Part shown: positions 10,526 through 21,291 of the stretch, in pieces | How positions within the stretch are numbered: the first letter of the stretch is position 1 | Layout: each line of letters starts with the position of its first letter | Notes under the pieces: model-generated | Told to the model about the DNA's origin: nothing | The model's input: the letters and a program-made list of their open reading frames with translations, nothing else | The model's database searches: none | Source of the DNA: Prorocentrum cordatum | Taxonomy: Eukaryota; Sar; Dinophyceae; Prorocentrales; Prorocentraceae | Assembly: GCA_963575745.1 (NCBI GenBank) | Contig: CAUYUJ010017960.1 | Span: forward strand, 453,204-517,203 | Length of the DNA stretch: 64,000 nt | Direction of reading: 5' to 3' | Program-made: the position numbers and the translations under genes

Positions 10526-10860
10526 TCGCTCGCCTCGGACCCCTGCGGAAAGGGGGGGAGGGGGGTGGGGGGGCAGGGGCGTCCCCGAACCCTCCCCGCC
10601 GCCCCTTCAAGGGGGGGGGCAGGGGTTCCGACCCGCCCTGCCCCCCCCCCCCGTCTTTCAAAGGGAAGGGGGGGGGGGGGGGGGGGGGGGGGGATGGGGT
10701 TCGAACAGAGACGGGAACCCCTCGCCCCTTAAAGTGGGGTAGGGGGGGGGTTTCTCGACCCTGTGCCCCCGCCCCTTAAGGGGGGAGGAGGGGGGGGGGG
10801 GGCCCTGGAGCACACCCCCCTTTTAAAGTCCAAGGTGATCCACTGGCGCTCTTTCCACAT
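10526..10860. repeat. G/C homopolymer block, possible TIR-element end
   Basis: Long G runs separated by TTCGAAC-, CCCCTTAAAG- and GACCC-type words, similar to the interior of the TIR elements. The right edge reads GGCGCTCTTTCC (10,846-10,857), the complement of GGAAAGAGCGCC, which resembles the GAAAGAGCGYG terminus. A matching left end was not found, so this is only a candidate fragment. Confidence 0.45.
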
Positions 10861-11341
10861 CATCCGCGCGCGTTTGCAAAAGTCGCCTCGCCAGATCGCC
10901 GCGATAGGATGCGGTCGCGAGGGGAACGCCCACGGCCTGCACCCATGCGTCCGTCCAGAGCAAGCAAGCAGCGCCGACAGCAGCCAAAAGGGCTACACCA
11001 CTCGTCTTCAAGCGCCGCAGCTGACAAATAACTGCGTGTACATCACGACTGACGAGACACGACGCGCCGAACGGGATGAAGTCGACGACCCTGTCGCCGC
11101 TCCGAATCGCCCGCTGGCTGCGCCTGATGGTGCTCTTGAGCCACGAGACGAAGCTCGCACTTCTGACGTTGGTCATTCGGCGCAGGATATTGTCCTTCCG
11201 CTCCCGTAGGCCTGATTGCTGGCGAATTTGGCGAGCATGGTAGCGCCCAGACATTTGGATGTGATACTTGCACTTCCGCGTTCCGAAATCCATGTTACAT
11301 ATTCTGCACCGCCACGGAGGGCCCTCGCACTCCCTAAACAT
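10823..11341 (-). CDS. Putative C2H2-type zinc-finger protein
   Basis: Complete frame of 172 codons starting at an ATG (11341). Residues about 12-32 read CRICNMDFGTRKCKYHIQMS followed by GRYH. This gives C-x2-C-x12-H-x6-H, a U1-like or C2H2-like zinc finger that could bind RNA or DNA. The middle is rich in Arg, and residues about 115-135 (TSGVALLAAVGAACLLW) form a hydrophobic segment. The 3' end overlaps the G/C homopolymer region, so the C-terminus is uncertain. A full leader module with an SL-like sequence lies about 180 nt upstream, supporting this as the start of a transcript. A single finger is weak evidence for function. Confidence 0.5.
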   Translation of the reverse strand: MFRECEGPPWRCRICNMDFGTRKCKYHIQMSGRYHARQIRQQSGLRERKDNILRRMTNVRSASFVSWLKSTIRRSQRAIRSGDRVVDFIPFGASCLVSRDVHAVICQLRRLKTSGVALLAAVGAACLLWTDAWVQAVGVPLATASYRGDLARRLLQTRADDVERAPVDHLGL

Positions 11342-11403
11342 AGCTCACACAAACATGTCCATGCCCACCGCTCTACGATGTTGGAAGGAGAAGCGTCCGT
11401 GCG

Positions 11404-11540
11404 GAGCTAAGCTCACAGCGAAAATGATGGGCGGAAAGAACTCACAGTCACTGGGAGACTGCTCGTACGCAGCAGCGAGTGCTGCTGGCCGAGCTAAGCT
11501 CACAGCCACGCTTCATTACTTTGAACCAGAATGGCAACAG
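11404..11540 (-). promoter_or_regulatory. 5' leader module C with SL-like sequence
   Basis: Minus-strand order: CTGTTGCCATTCTGGTTCAA (11521-11540), GTGAGCTTAGCTC (11491-11503), CCCAGTGACTGTGAGTTCTT, and GTGAGCTTAGCTCCGCACGG (about 11397-11416). Module A shares this layout including the intervening CCCAGTG and GCCCATCAT words, so modules A and C are homologous over about 150 nt although their genes are unrelated. Confidence 0.55.
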
Positions 11541-11544
11541 CGAC

Positions 11545-12015
11545 GACAACAGTGCAGGAGATAAACATTTGGGATTCTCCTGAGACCCTGGAAAACTTCC
11601 TGGCCCTTCCTAGAAGCCTGTGAGGCCTGACGAAGTGCTGCGTACCCTCCGCTTTTCCTCGGCCAACTTCTCGGGGGCCTCTCAACCCGAATCGGCCCCA
11701 TGTCGGACCGCATTCTTTTGGGGCCCCGCTGGCAGCTAAGAAATACCGAGAAAAAGAGCTCAGACATATATCAGGAAGATCACCAACCATAAGAAAGGAG
11801 CAGGACGACAAGGAAGGGGAATAAGTGCGTCGACAATGGGTCGCCGTCCACGGCGTTGTGGTACTCATCGTCGCCGTCGTGGTCGTCATCTTCGTCGACG
11901 TCGTCATCCCTTTCAACCCACTTGGCACGAACTGAGAATGCCCCCGAGAGGCCCCCAAGAGGCCCCCAAAAGGCCCCAAGAGTCTCCCAGAGGCTCCCCA
12001 AAGGCCCCACGAAGA
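11545..12015. other. Spacer with short CCCAAGAGG block
   Basis: No gene recognised. 11,840-11,910 has GTCGTC-type words. 11,940-12,010 is a short block of GAGGCCCCCAAGAGGCCCCC, the complement of the CCTCTTGGG family, immediately before the next minisatellite. Confidence 0.4.
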
Positions 12016-12019
12016 GCCC

Positions 12020-12830
12020 CAACGACTCACTCCAGGACGAGGGACACCAACAACTCACACCACGAGGAGCCCGAACGACTCACACACAAAGAAATGCCCG
12101 AGCGACTCACGCCGAACGGGCGCCCCGAACGACTCACGCCCCGAGGAGCCCGAACAACTCACATGCAAGGAGGCGCCCGAACGACTCACACCAGGACGAA
12201 GGGCCCGAACGATTCACACCACGAGAAGCCCGAACGACTCACACTCAAGGAGGAGCCCGAACAACTCACACCAGGACGAGGGGCCCGAACGACTCACACC
12301 ACGAGAAGCCCGAACGACTCACACACGATGAGGGGCCCGAAGGACTCACACAAGGAAGGACGAGAAGCCCCAACGACTCACATTACGAGGAGCAGGAACG
12401 ACCCACATATCTGCAACGAAAGAGAACCGAACTCTTGCATTATCTCTCAGGATCAGGAACCCCAACGACTCACACCACAAGGAGCCCGAACGACTCACAA
12501 ACAAGGAGAGGCCTGGCCGACTCACACCAGGACAAGCTGCCCAAACGACTCACACCACGGAGAGCCCGAACGACTCACACGCAAAGGCGCGCCCGAACGA
12601 CACACACCAGGACGAGGGCCCGGAAGGACTCACACCACGAGGAGCCCGAACGACTCACACACAAAAGGAGGCCCGAACGGCGCACACCAGGAGGAGAGGC
12701 CCGACCGACTCACACCACGAGGAGCCCGAACGACTCACACACAATGATGGGCTCGAAGGACTCACACAGGAAAAGACGAGGGGCCCCAACGACTCACACC
12801 ACGAGGATCCACACGAATCACATACCTGCA
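12020..12830 (+). repeat. CCCGAACGACTCAC minisatellite, array 2
   Basis: About 30 units starting CCCGAACGACTCACAC. Three tail types tend to follow one another: CAGGACGAGGGG (about 28 bp), CACGAGGAG (about 25 bp) and ACAAGGAGGAG (about 27 bp), forming an approximate 80-bp higher-order unit. Near 12,400-12,450 and again at its end the array meets the phrase GAACTCTTGCATTATCTC. Long Thr/His/Arg-rich frames (over 300 codons in two frames) arise only because the unit lacks stops. Confidence 0.9.
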
Positions 12831-13530
12831 CGAACAAACGAACTCTTGCATTATCTCTGGAGGCCCTCCCGTGGCACTGTAAACCTGCAAGATTAGAAGA
12901 GGCCCTCTTCCTGCTTTGGTTTTTTCCATTCTTTGATAAGCAAAGGCGGGCGCAGTTCTGCCAGCACGTTGCGCAACGCACGACGCGCCTACTGCGCCTG
13001 AGCGCGGAAAACAAAACATCGGAAGTTCGACTGCCACGCCTGGCGAGGGCCCGAGCGACCTCCAAAGAAAAACTCGCCTGACCTCTCACCCCCTGGGCAG
13101 CGATGGGAAAGCTTCAAACTCTGTCCGTGTCAATGCGTTTTTGCTGCTCTTTTGTATGTGTGTACACATTTGGGGCGTTTTGCATAAATATGCGTGTATA
13201 TGCGTCAAGGACAAGGTGCCCTAATTTCGCAAGGGGGCGACATCGTGCAACCCAAGCTCGACAGCGGCGCATCCCGCGGCGGCAACCGCGCCTGCATGTC
13301 CTCGGGCGTTAGTCGCAACAACGCTGCTGCCACGAGGGCGGGCCAATGAGGCAAGGAATGAAACATGCTTTACAACAAAAAGTGGCGAGCCCGTAAGCGC
13401 GATGGCCGATATAGGCGAATTCAGCAACGCTGCCACATCGAGGCAAAACCAACATGGGCGCGAGCGTTCCGCTCGGTCTCCGAAGTGAAAAGGTTACAAA
13501 GCGTGCCCTCCCTGTCGTCGCTGTGGCGTC
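12831..13530. repeat. Duplicated flank 3' of the helicase gene
   Basis: This stretch aligns with 19,368-20,010: shared phrases include GAACTCTTGCATTATCTSTG, CTTCCTGCTTTG, GCAACGCTGCCACATCGA and a nearby ATATGCGTG/ATATGCGCG stretch. It lies between the minisatellite and the GTC tract in both places, so the whole block was duplicated with the gene. No independent gene is convincing. Confidence 0.65.
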
Positions 13531-13539
13531 CGCGTCGTC

Positions 13540-13635
13540 GGCGTCGCCATTCACGTTCTCGTTGTCGTCGTCGTCGTCGCTATCTCGGCGACGTCGTCGT
13601 CGGGTCGTCGTCGTCGTCGTCCTCCGCGTCGGCGT

Positions 13636-13667
<32 letters not shown>

Positions 13668-13745
13668 TCGAGCGGTCATCGTCGTCGTCGTCGTGATCGT
13701 GGTTAGCGTCGTCGCCTTCAACATTTTCACTGTCGTCGCCGTCGG
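13540..13745. repeat. (GTC)n trinucleotide tract
   Basis: Interrupted GTCGTC tract at the 3' end of the helicase gene. The last codons of that frame (RRRRRQ) fall in it, so the real stop may differ. A matching tract lies at 20,025-20,260 beside the pseudogene. Confidence 0.9.
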
Positions 13746-16700
13746 CGTCCTTCGCAAATTATAACGGCTACGCACCACAACCGCTCCTTCTTCTGCACCT
13801 CCCGTAGCAGAGCGTCCACGCCGAGCAAAGCATTCACATCTGCTTCAAACGAATCTTGCAGTGTTGCCAACTGGATACCTATCAGGTCGGCGTGCGTGCG
13901 CCTTCCGTCCATTCCTGCGCGCCCGCTCGCCTCGACCTCGGGCGTAAACACCTCACTTACTTCACCAACAGAGGCCCGCGTCTCCTCAGCCAGTGTGCGG
14001 AATTCATCAACACGCGATTGCGTCGCAGATGTAAGATCAGACGTAGACTCACTGGGCTCGATCTCGTCGCAGAGCACCAACGCGGAGTCCAAAGGGCCTA
14101 GTAAATTGTTGCACGCGAGGCCCGCAATTCTCACCGCGGAGTACACCAAAGCCGCCCACTTCCAGCTCTTGCAGATCACTACGATGCCGCCCAAAAGGAA
14201 AGACTGCTCGTGGTCCACTGCCCCACCGCCAACATACATGTAGACGGCGCTCTTGCCCTTCTCCTTAATGGCTGTAGCTATGCGTCCGGACTGGCAGGCA
14301 TTGTTGAACCAAAGGTCACCATCTTCTTCAATGACCCGCATTTTATGCAGCTCTCTGCTCACTCGCGCATGCAACACAAGATCTTTGTCCAGCATGAACG
14401 ACAGAAACCAGGCCAGGCTGCAGAGTGCTGTTATAGCGCTCTCGACTTCCAGGCCAGCGTGAGCATGAAGGAATGGGAAGCAGAGGCGCGTCACGCCTTT
14501 GCTTGCTTCGGAGCTCACCCCTGCAGTGGCGCACGGCAGCAACAAATGGCCGAACGTCAAGGTTGGAATCCAATTCATCAATTCCACATCGCACCTCACC
14601 TTGTCGCGCATATCCTGCACGCCCCATCGCTCGGCTGCCGCGCCATGGCCCAAAGTCCGCAGAGACCTGGCAGGCTCGATCACGAATTGCGCCAGAGAGG
14701 TACCTGCGCCAGCTGCTTGCGCCAGGACATCATCGAAATATTTGTAGTCGCTACGTCCCTGGCCGAGGGTCGGCAAGTTGGGAATCTGGTTCCGCTCCAG
14801 CTTCCACCACACATCATGAGCGATGCGCTGCACACGACGAACAGCATCATGCAGAAGCCAGACTCCGAAGCAGTCGTGATACGACGCTTGAATATTCTGC
14901 CGTTCTTCGAGAATGCCCCACGGCAGGTAGTTCTCCCAGATGTGTTCGTTCCTACGCTTCGCGTACTCGGAGCAAAACTCGTCCTTCGAGCCACCACCGA
15001 CATACTCATGGCGAGCCTCGCGGGGCCTTCCTGGATGCCCGAAAGGTTGTTCCTCTACCCACATGCAAGTCTTCATCACCCCGCGCGTCACGTTGATGTA
15101 CTCTTGGTTCAAGTTCCTTTGCGTCCCAGCGCACTGATCCTCAGCATCTACTGTGCGACGATGCCGTGCGCAGTGAACTGTAGGAACGCTCTCCCCCCTC
15201 ACATTCAAAGGGAGCGACACTTGCACGACCCCTGGACCCAGAGCTGACTCATCGAAAGCAGCTTGCATGAAACAACACAACGGTATTGCTGACCTGCTCA
15301 GAGGCATGATGATCAGCACCGTGGGTCGTGGGAAAGCTTCCCCCCCCCGCTGACGATTTCTGATAATCACACAAATCTGCGGCAACGGCGTGGCATAAAC
15401 ATTCGAACAAGAGAGGGTGCCAACCGACTTCATCACCGCCCCGCACTGGACTTTTCCACCACTGGCCGCCGTCGTAGAATACGTGCTGCAATCTAGTGTC
15501 ACGAGCTACAGCCGAGTCAGAAGCAAAAGTGCTCGCAAAGTCGAAACAGCGCGCCACGTAATTGCACGCGTCCTTGCCGCACCTTTTGCAAACGTCAAGA
15601 ACTGCATTCTCGGCCTTCACGCACCATTCGTACCACGGACGGGCCTCAGGGACGGCCACGCTTCTTCTCAGAGCCGACTGCGAGGGCTGAGCTACGCTCA
15701 CTGCCAACGCAGTGTAATCCTCGCCATCACCTTCAAGACCATGCGGCGCGAAAGGGAGCGCGCCGTCCGGGCTGTCAGAGCCGACGGTGGAACGAGAACG
15801 CCGGCCACCGACATTTTCCACTCTCTGATGCTGGTCCCCCACCATGAGCAGAGTCTGCACAGACACGTTGGCAAAGGCAGCCACCACCTGGGAAACGTCG
15901 TAGGACTCAAACTCTTCCATGCAGAAAAGGCTGATCTCCAGGCGGGCCAACAAACGATTCCGAACAAGCTTTAATGAAGTGAATTTTATTATTTTGGATT
16001 TATTTAATTTATATTATCACTTGGGGGTTAAAAAAAATAAAAAAAGGTGTAAAACCTAATATGAAAAATTGGGGGTGGTTGATATATGATAATACTTGAT
16101 GTTTTATATAATCTAAAATTATATTGATTATCGTCACTAATGTGTCGGTAATAAGTATATATATCGATATTATATCATATGATATATTATATTATATTAT
16201 ATAATATTTATATTATTTTATATAATTTATAATAATTTATTTATATTTAATTTATAAATTTAGCTCCCGCCCGCCACTTGACGAAATAATCCATTGTGGA
16301 CACGATGAGGTAACCGTTGGTGCCTTCTTTGATGACGTTCTCCCAGAGCTCCGCCCTTTTCCGCTTGATGCCGAGGATCTGTAACATATGTTGGCGAGCA
16401 AGGTCGCGGAACACCTCCAACGCCGCGAACTCAGCGTCCCCGACCACGACAGAACAGGCCGCTGGCAAGTCCTTCCAGGAGATGCGGAACTCCATGATAC
16501 TCTGAAAAGCAGGACGTAACTGCAAGGCTTCCAGCTCTTGCACCTGCGCGCGCAATGAGTGCAGTTGTTCATTCACCACATCCGCAACTTTGTTTTCCCA
16601 TGTGTTCAACGCCGCGGGGGCATCTGAAGGGCGCCCAAGCCAAACAACTCGGGGCCCGAAATCATTTGCAACAAACACCTTCTCTAGGAAATCCGGACCT

Positions 16701-18361
16701 TGTAATATAGAGTCACGCAGATTGCGCGAAGGAGTCACGATCATCACTGCGCCACTTTGTCTGTTGACGTGCTCCAAAGCTGTCTCCACCAGCAAAGACA
16801 GCAGCGGCGACTTTCCAGTACCAGCGAAAGCCTGGATCATTAAGTGATGATTGTCCGAGGCGTTGATAATCTCCACGCATCGCTTCTGATCGTCCGACAG
16901 CTGAATGCACCGCCTGCGCAATACCGACTGGATGAAAGGAGACGATGGAGACACTCTGTCCTTAAGCACATTCCCCACTGCGACTGACGAGCCAGACCAA
17001 GGTTGCAGTATGGAAAAAGCAGATCGCAGAGAACCCAGCCCAAGAGTATTCTCCGCAGTAGCGCTGCGAACAAGTGCATCATGCTGGTATACTCGGTTGC
17101 CAACCCATTCAAGGAGAACGCCGAGGTACTCTCCCTCTTCATCCACCTCTGGCTCCAGAGTGATGCGGGTGGCGTAATCTTTCCTCGGCGCAGCCATTAC
17201 GACATGAAGCGTTCCGCTCCGGTAAGCGGCTTCCAGGATATCTGGGCTAACATGCGGGCTGGCAATGCGAATGTCTCGACAGCCTGCGCTGAGCGCATTG
17301 CCCCGAGGTCCCATGTTCGACAGTACGCGCGTACTTAACATCCAAAGCATGCGATGTTTGTCAGTTGCGAAGTCGCCGTCGACCTCTACGCGCCAACCAG
17401 CATCCCTGTCAGTGTACGTGTTCATGTTGCAAACGATGGATGCATAACCGAGATTGTCTTCGTGAGCCTTCAGACGCACCACATCCTCGTTGCGAACAGA
17501 CCCCGCCCGCAGTTCGCACAGCAACTTGCCCTTCGCAGCATGCAGCAGGGCTGGCACGATCACGTTCTCAAAGTTGAACCTGGTCTTGCGAGCCACGTTG
17601 CTGGGCCCAAAACCGCAACAATCCACGGACATGCGCACGGCGAACTTCACCAAACGGGCGCAACTGCACTGCCGAGCCACGATATCTGCGGGCGCAAACA
17701 CCGTGTCACCGCAAGCTTTCCACGAAGTGCTGGGGCGCTCCGGAGGAGGCACAACCTTCGTGCCTAACTGTGCGACGAGCTTCCTCGTGCAATTCAGCTC
17801 ACCGTTGCCATCCTGCCTCGGCTTCTTGGTAAGATGAGCGAATTTCTGCGCGAGGGCCTCCTCCGCGAACGCTATTGCTCTCTCGGCGTTCAGTTTGATT
17901 AAACGAACAAGCTCTGGCGGTAGGCAATCCGCAATGTCTGCGGGGCGACGGCGATATGGCGACGCTCGATCGTTGCCAAATGAAAGAGGAATCACCACCT
18001 CCTCCCCGGCACGTACAGCCACCCAAAACTTCAAGACTTGCTTGCGAAGCAATGCACTGTGGATGACGTCAGCCTCGCCACGTTTTATCCATGCGCCACG
18101 AACTGCAAGAATGACACGCGGAGTCTCAACAGCATCTGGAAAATGGCAAGCGGCACGACCCCTGAGCAAGCAATTCGACCCGTTCCGAGCCGGATGAGCG
18201 CAGCTAAATTCTGCATCTTGACTTCCCGACGGAACACAACCATCGAGAGATGATCCAAACGTGTTCACCATGAACTCCTCGAAATCCTTGCCCTCGTCCT
18301 GCTCGCTCCAGGGGGCCCCCGTTGCTAACAAGGTTAAAAAGGCGCACGGGCACCTCTCCAT
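13727..18361 (-). CDS. Large SF1-type helicase-like protein, one intron, one frameshift
   Basis: The start is the first ATG after the SL-like leader (18361, MERCPCAF). Exon 1 (18361-16265, 699 codons) has a long N-terminal region without recognised domain. It then shows SDDQKRCVEIINASDNHHL and Walker A AFAGTGKS at about residues 511-518, with VTPSRNL after it. A GC-AG intron (16264-15969) follows. Exon 2 carries FCMEEFE in the place of motif II (usually DExx) and LLMVGDQHQ as motif III. At a run of nine G (about 15,340) the frame shifts by one; the continuing frame holds motif VI-like NQEYINVTRGVMK and a C-terminal part of about 380 residues of unknown role. Family resemblance is to NAM7/UPF1-like nucleic-acid helicases (inference). 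The Glu in motif II and the frameshift leave activity uncertain. Confidence 0.65.
15335..15352 (-). other. Frameshift at a nine-G run in the helicase gene
   Basis: Upstream of the run the coding frame reads DYQKSSAGGGSF and stops at 15,249. Downstream the good frame reads RQRGGEAFPRPTVLIIMPL. One base change in the run length would join them. Either a sequencing or assembly error in a homopolymer or a true disabling indel explains it. Confidence 0.7.
15969..16264 (-). other. AT-rich GC-AG intron in the helicase gene
   Basis: A 296-nt stretch made almost entirely of A and T inside GC-rich coding sequence. On the minus strand exon 1 ends ...GCG GGA, the intron starts GCTAAATTTA and ends CATTAAAG, and exon 2 starts CTT GTT CGG. 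Removing it joins the two frames in phase 0 (WRAG-LVRNRLLARLEIS) without a stop. AGCT occurs at both borders (GGGAGCTAA and AAAGCTTG), like a short duplication from insertion. GC donors are common in dinoflagellates. Confidence 0.75.
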
Positions 18362-18408
18362 GCCGACCGCAAGGAAAGAAGGAGGGCAAAAGAGAGCGCT
18401 GATCGGCG

Positions 18409-18458
18409 GAGCTAAGCTCACAACCGCACCGTAACATCTTGAGCCAGAATGGCAACAG
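18409..18458 (-). promoter_or_regulatory. 5' leader module D with the best SL-like sequence of this type
   Basis: Minus strand: CTGTTGCCATTCTGGCTCAAG is at 18,438-18,458 (first 20 bases CTGTTGCCATTCTGGCTCAA), matching the canonical SL at 18 of 21 positions, and GTGAGCTTAGCTC lies at 18,409-18,421. The helicase ATG is about 77 nt further downstream. Upstream bases GCGTTGTCGTCG are also conserved in modules A, C and D. Confidence 0.6.
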
Positions 18459-18499
18459 CGACGACAACGCTGAAGCACCTACGGATTTGGGCCCATCAT

Positions 18500-19340
18500 G
18501 AGGCCATGCACGACTCACACGCAAGGAGGAGTCCGAACGACTCACACCAGGACGAAGGTCCCGAACGACGAACACCACGAGGAACCCGAGAGACCCACTC
18601 ACAAGGAGAGGCCCGAACGACTCGCACCACGACAAGGGACCCGAACGACTCGCTCCAAGAAGATCCCGAACGACTCACACACACGGAGAAACCCGAACGA
18701 CTCCCACAAGACCACGAAGCCCGAACTACTCACGCCTCGACGAAGCCGAACGACTCAGACACAGAGAGGACCCCGAACGACCCTAACCAGGACGACGAGC
18801 CCAGATGACTGACACCCAAGGAGAGCGAGCGACTTACACACGAGGACAAACCCGCACGACTCACACCAGGACGAAGACTCCGACCGACTCACACCAGGGA
18901 AACCCCAAATGTTTCCCACACCACGAAACGTCCGAACGACTAACACCCTAGGATAGCGCGAACGACTCACCGCAGGACAAGTTGCCCCAACAACACACAC
19001 CACGAAGGCCCGAACACCTCACGCACAAAGAGGAGCCCGAACGACTCACACCAGGAACAGCGGCCCGAATAAGTCACACCACAACGAGCCCGAACACCTC
19101 ACACGCAAAGAGGCGCCCGAACGACTCACAGCAGGGCGGGGAGCCCGAAGTATTCTCAGCACGAGGAGCCCGAACGACTCACACACAAGGAGGAACCCGA
19201 ACAACGCACACGAAGCGAAGTGCCCAAACGAGTCACATCACGATGAGCCCGAACAACTCGCACACAATGAGGGGCCCGAACGACTCACACCAGGAAGGAC
19301 GAGAGCCCCCGACAGCTTACGTCAGGAGGAACCACAACGA
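18500..19340 (+). repeat. CCCGAACGACTCAC minisatellite, array 3
   Basis: The same unit and orientation as the array at 12.02-12.83 kb, more diverged in its left half. It ends in CTGAACTCTTGCATTATCTG, the same closing phrase as array 2. It separates the helicase gene leader from the flank of the pseudogene copy. Confidence 0.9.
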
Positions 19341-19367
19341 TTACATACCTGCAACGCACAGACAACT

Positions 19368-20020
19368 GAACTCTTGCATTATCTGTGGAGGCCCTCATGA
19401 GGCTCTGTCAACCTGCTACCTTAGGGGGGGCCTTCGTCCTGCTTTGTTTTTCCTTGCTCCGATGAATCAGGCCTGGAGCATTTCAGCCAACACAGCGCCT
19501 AAAACTCGACGCGCCTTCTGCGCGCGAACGCAGTGAACGACGCATCGAAGATTCAACTCCCAGACCTGGCGAGCGCCCGATCGACCACCCACGGCAGCGA
19601 GAGGGGCACTTCACATTGCGTCGGATGCTTGTGTTCTTTCATTATTATGGATGTGTATGTATGTTCTGCGAGTATGTTTGGCATATATGCGCGCGCATGT
19701 ATTTGACAGAGGAGGGCCGCCGGATTCCGCAAGGGAGCGGAACATGCAAATACAATCTCCTCAGTGGCGCGTATGTGGAACATCCCGCGGTGACTACGCT
19801 GCCTGCGTGACGCCAGGCGTTCACCGCAACAGCGCTCCTGCCACGAAAGAGAGCCCAATGGAGCAAGGAGTGAAACGCAACCATGACAAAAAGCGGCGAG
19901 CACATGCGGTCATGCCCGGTATAACCATACTCAGCAACGCTGCCACATCGAAACGCAACCAGAATGGCCGCGAGCGCCCCGCTCGCTCTCCAGAGTGACG
20001 CCGCTGCCAGGACTGCCCCG
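19368..20020. repeat. Second copy of the helicase 3' flank
   Basis: Colinear with 12,840-13,530, with clear word-level similarity but many substitutions and small indels. No gene is supported within it; the 1-139 residue frames are unrelated to one another on the two copies. Confidence 0.6.
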
Positions 20021-20024
20021 CCTG

Positions 20025-20260
20025 TCGTCGACGTGGCGTCAGCGTCGCCGACGTCGCCATTCACGTTGTCGTTGTAGTCGTCGTCGTCGCTGTCTCGACG
20101 ACGTCCTCGTAGGGTCGTCGTCGTCGTCGTCGCCGTCCTCAGCGTCGGCGTCTTCGTCGTGGTCGTCGTCGACGTCGTCGTCGCCGTCGTCGTCGTCGAC
20201 AGTCATCGTCGTCGTGGTCATCGTGGTCGCGGCCGTCGTCGCCGCTTTCGGCGTTTTCGA
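20025..20260. repeat. (GTC)n trinucleotide tract, second copy
   Basis: Interrupted GTCGTC tract at the 3' end of the pseudogene, in the same relative place as the tract at 13,540-13,745. Asp-rich and Val/Ser-rich frames across it are repeat artefacts. Confidence 0.9.
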
Positions 20261-21245
20261 GTTCGTCGCCGACGACGTCTTCCAGCAACATCACTACTAC
20301 GCGCCAAAAACGCTCCTGCTTCGACAACTTCCGTAACAAACGAACGGAAAATCTGAGCGCCCCCCGCCGAGCAGGAGCTGCCAATATGCCCAGGTGAAAA
20401 CGCGTGAAACTTGCGATCAGATTTCAGCTCACAAACCGTCGTACACGTTCCGCACCGCAGCATCATCTGACAGCCCGGCAACACCAAATGGGCTTTCTCC
20501 CGCCTCTTCGCATGATGCAGCACGTGCTTGTCGAACGCGACGCTGGCCAAGTGCTCCAAGCAGTCTTCGCACTGGTGCTCGTCGATGTTGCCAGGCGCGA
20601 CCCCTCGCTCTGCGCAGCCTGGGCACGCGAGATCTCTATCGGAATACCGATGGTCCCCCAGAATCCTCGCGACCGACCCGCCCTCCTCAAAAACTTCTGC
20701 GCAAGCAGTGCACCCGTGATTCCGCGAGGTCAGGCTCCTCTTCCAGTCATCACGTCCACGCACCGCTTGCATATGTAATGGTCTGGCGAGATTCTCCTTA
20801 GAGCCAGCGCAGACCGACAAGGCAGTGTGCCCATTTCGCGCGCGCAATCCATGCATCTCGTCCACCTCCCCAGCTCTTGCAGCTAGATACGATACCGCAC
20901 AGGAGAAAAAACTGCTCGTGATCCACTGCCCCTGATGCGTGTAGCGTACTCTTCTCTCGGCGCAACCGTTCCAACATAGACATTCCGCTCCGATGGGCTG
21001 CTTCCAAGAGATCTGGGCTAACGTGAGGGCTAGGAATGCGAATGCCTCGACAGCCTGCGCTAAGAGCATGGCCCTGGATGCCCATACTCGGTCGTGAAGC
21101 GTATAAGTATCATCCCCACCATGCGACTTTGTCAGTTGGACAAAGCCATCGAATTCTACGCGCCAGCGGGCATCCCTGTCCGCGAAGGAGTTCTTGCTGC
21201 ACACGATGGACATGCGAACGAAATTGTCCTCGTGAACCTCCCCAT
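20218..21245 (-). pseudogene. Truncated chimeric copy of the helicase gene
   Basis: Starts at ATG 21245 (VGMGRF), the same leader-plus-ATG context as the helicase gene. Frame pieces match distant parts of that gene: FADRDARWRVEFDG with TDRDAGWRVEVDG, HALSAGCRGIRIPSPHVSPD with NALSAGCRDIRIASPHVSPD, and then AVDHEQFFLLCGIVSSCKSW with AVDHEQSFLLGGIVVICKSW from near the C-terminus. The whole helicase core is missing and the pieces lie in different frames. Between about 20,330 and 20,830 there is a Cys/His-rich stretch (CTAC, CPGC, CEDC, CGTC pairs) that I do not see in the parent; it may be a zinc-binding segment acquired from elsewhere or lost from the parent. The 3' end again falls in a GTC tract. 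Confidence 0.65.
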
Positions 21246-21291
21246 GCCGACCGCAAGGAAAAGCGGAAACGGAAATGGTGGCTGATAGGCG

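Noticed and set aside
11836-12896. Thr/His/Arg-rich frames of 303 and 346 codons
   Set aside because: They arise from a minisatellite without stop codons; two frames overlap completely and the unit length is not a constant multiple of three.
15687-15704. Another leader motif (GCTGAGCTACGCTCACTG)
   Set aside because: It lies inside the helicase coding exon in frame and has no SL-like partner, so the match is probably chance.
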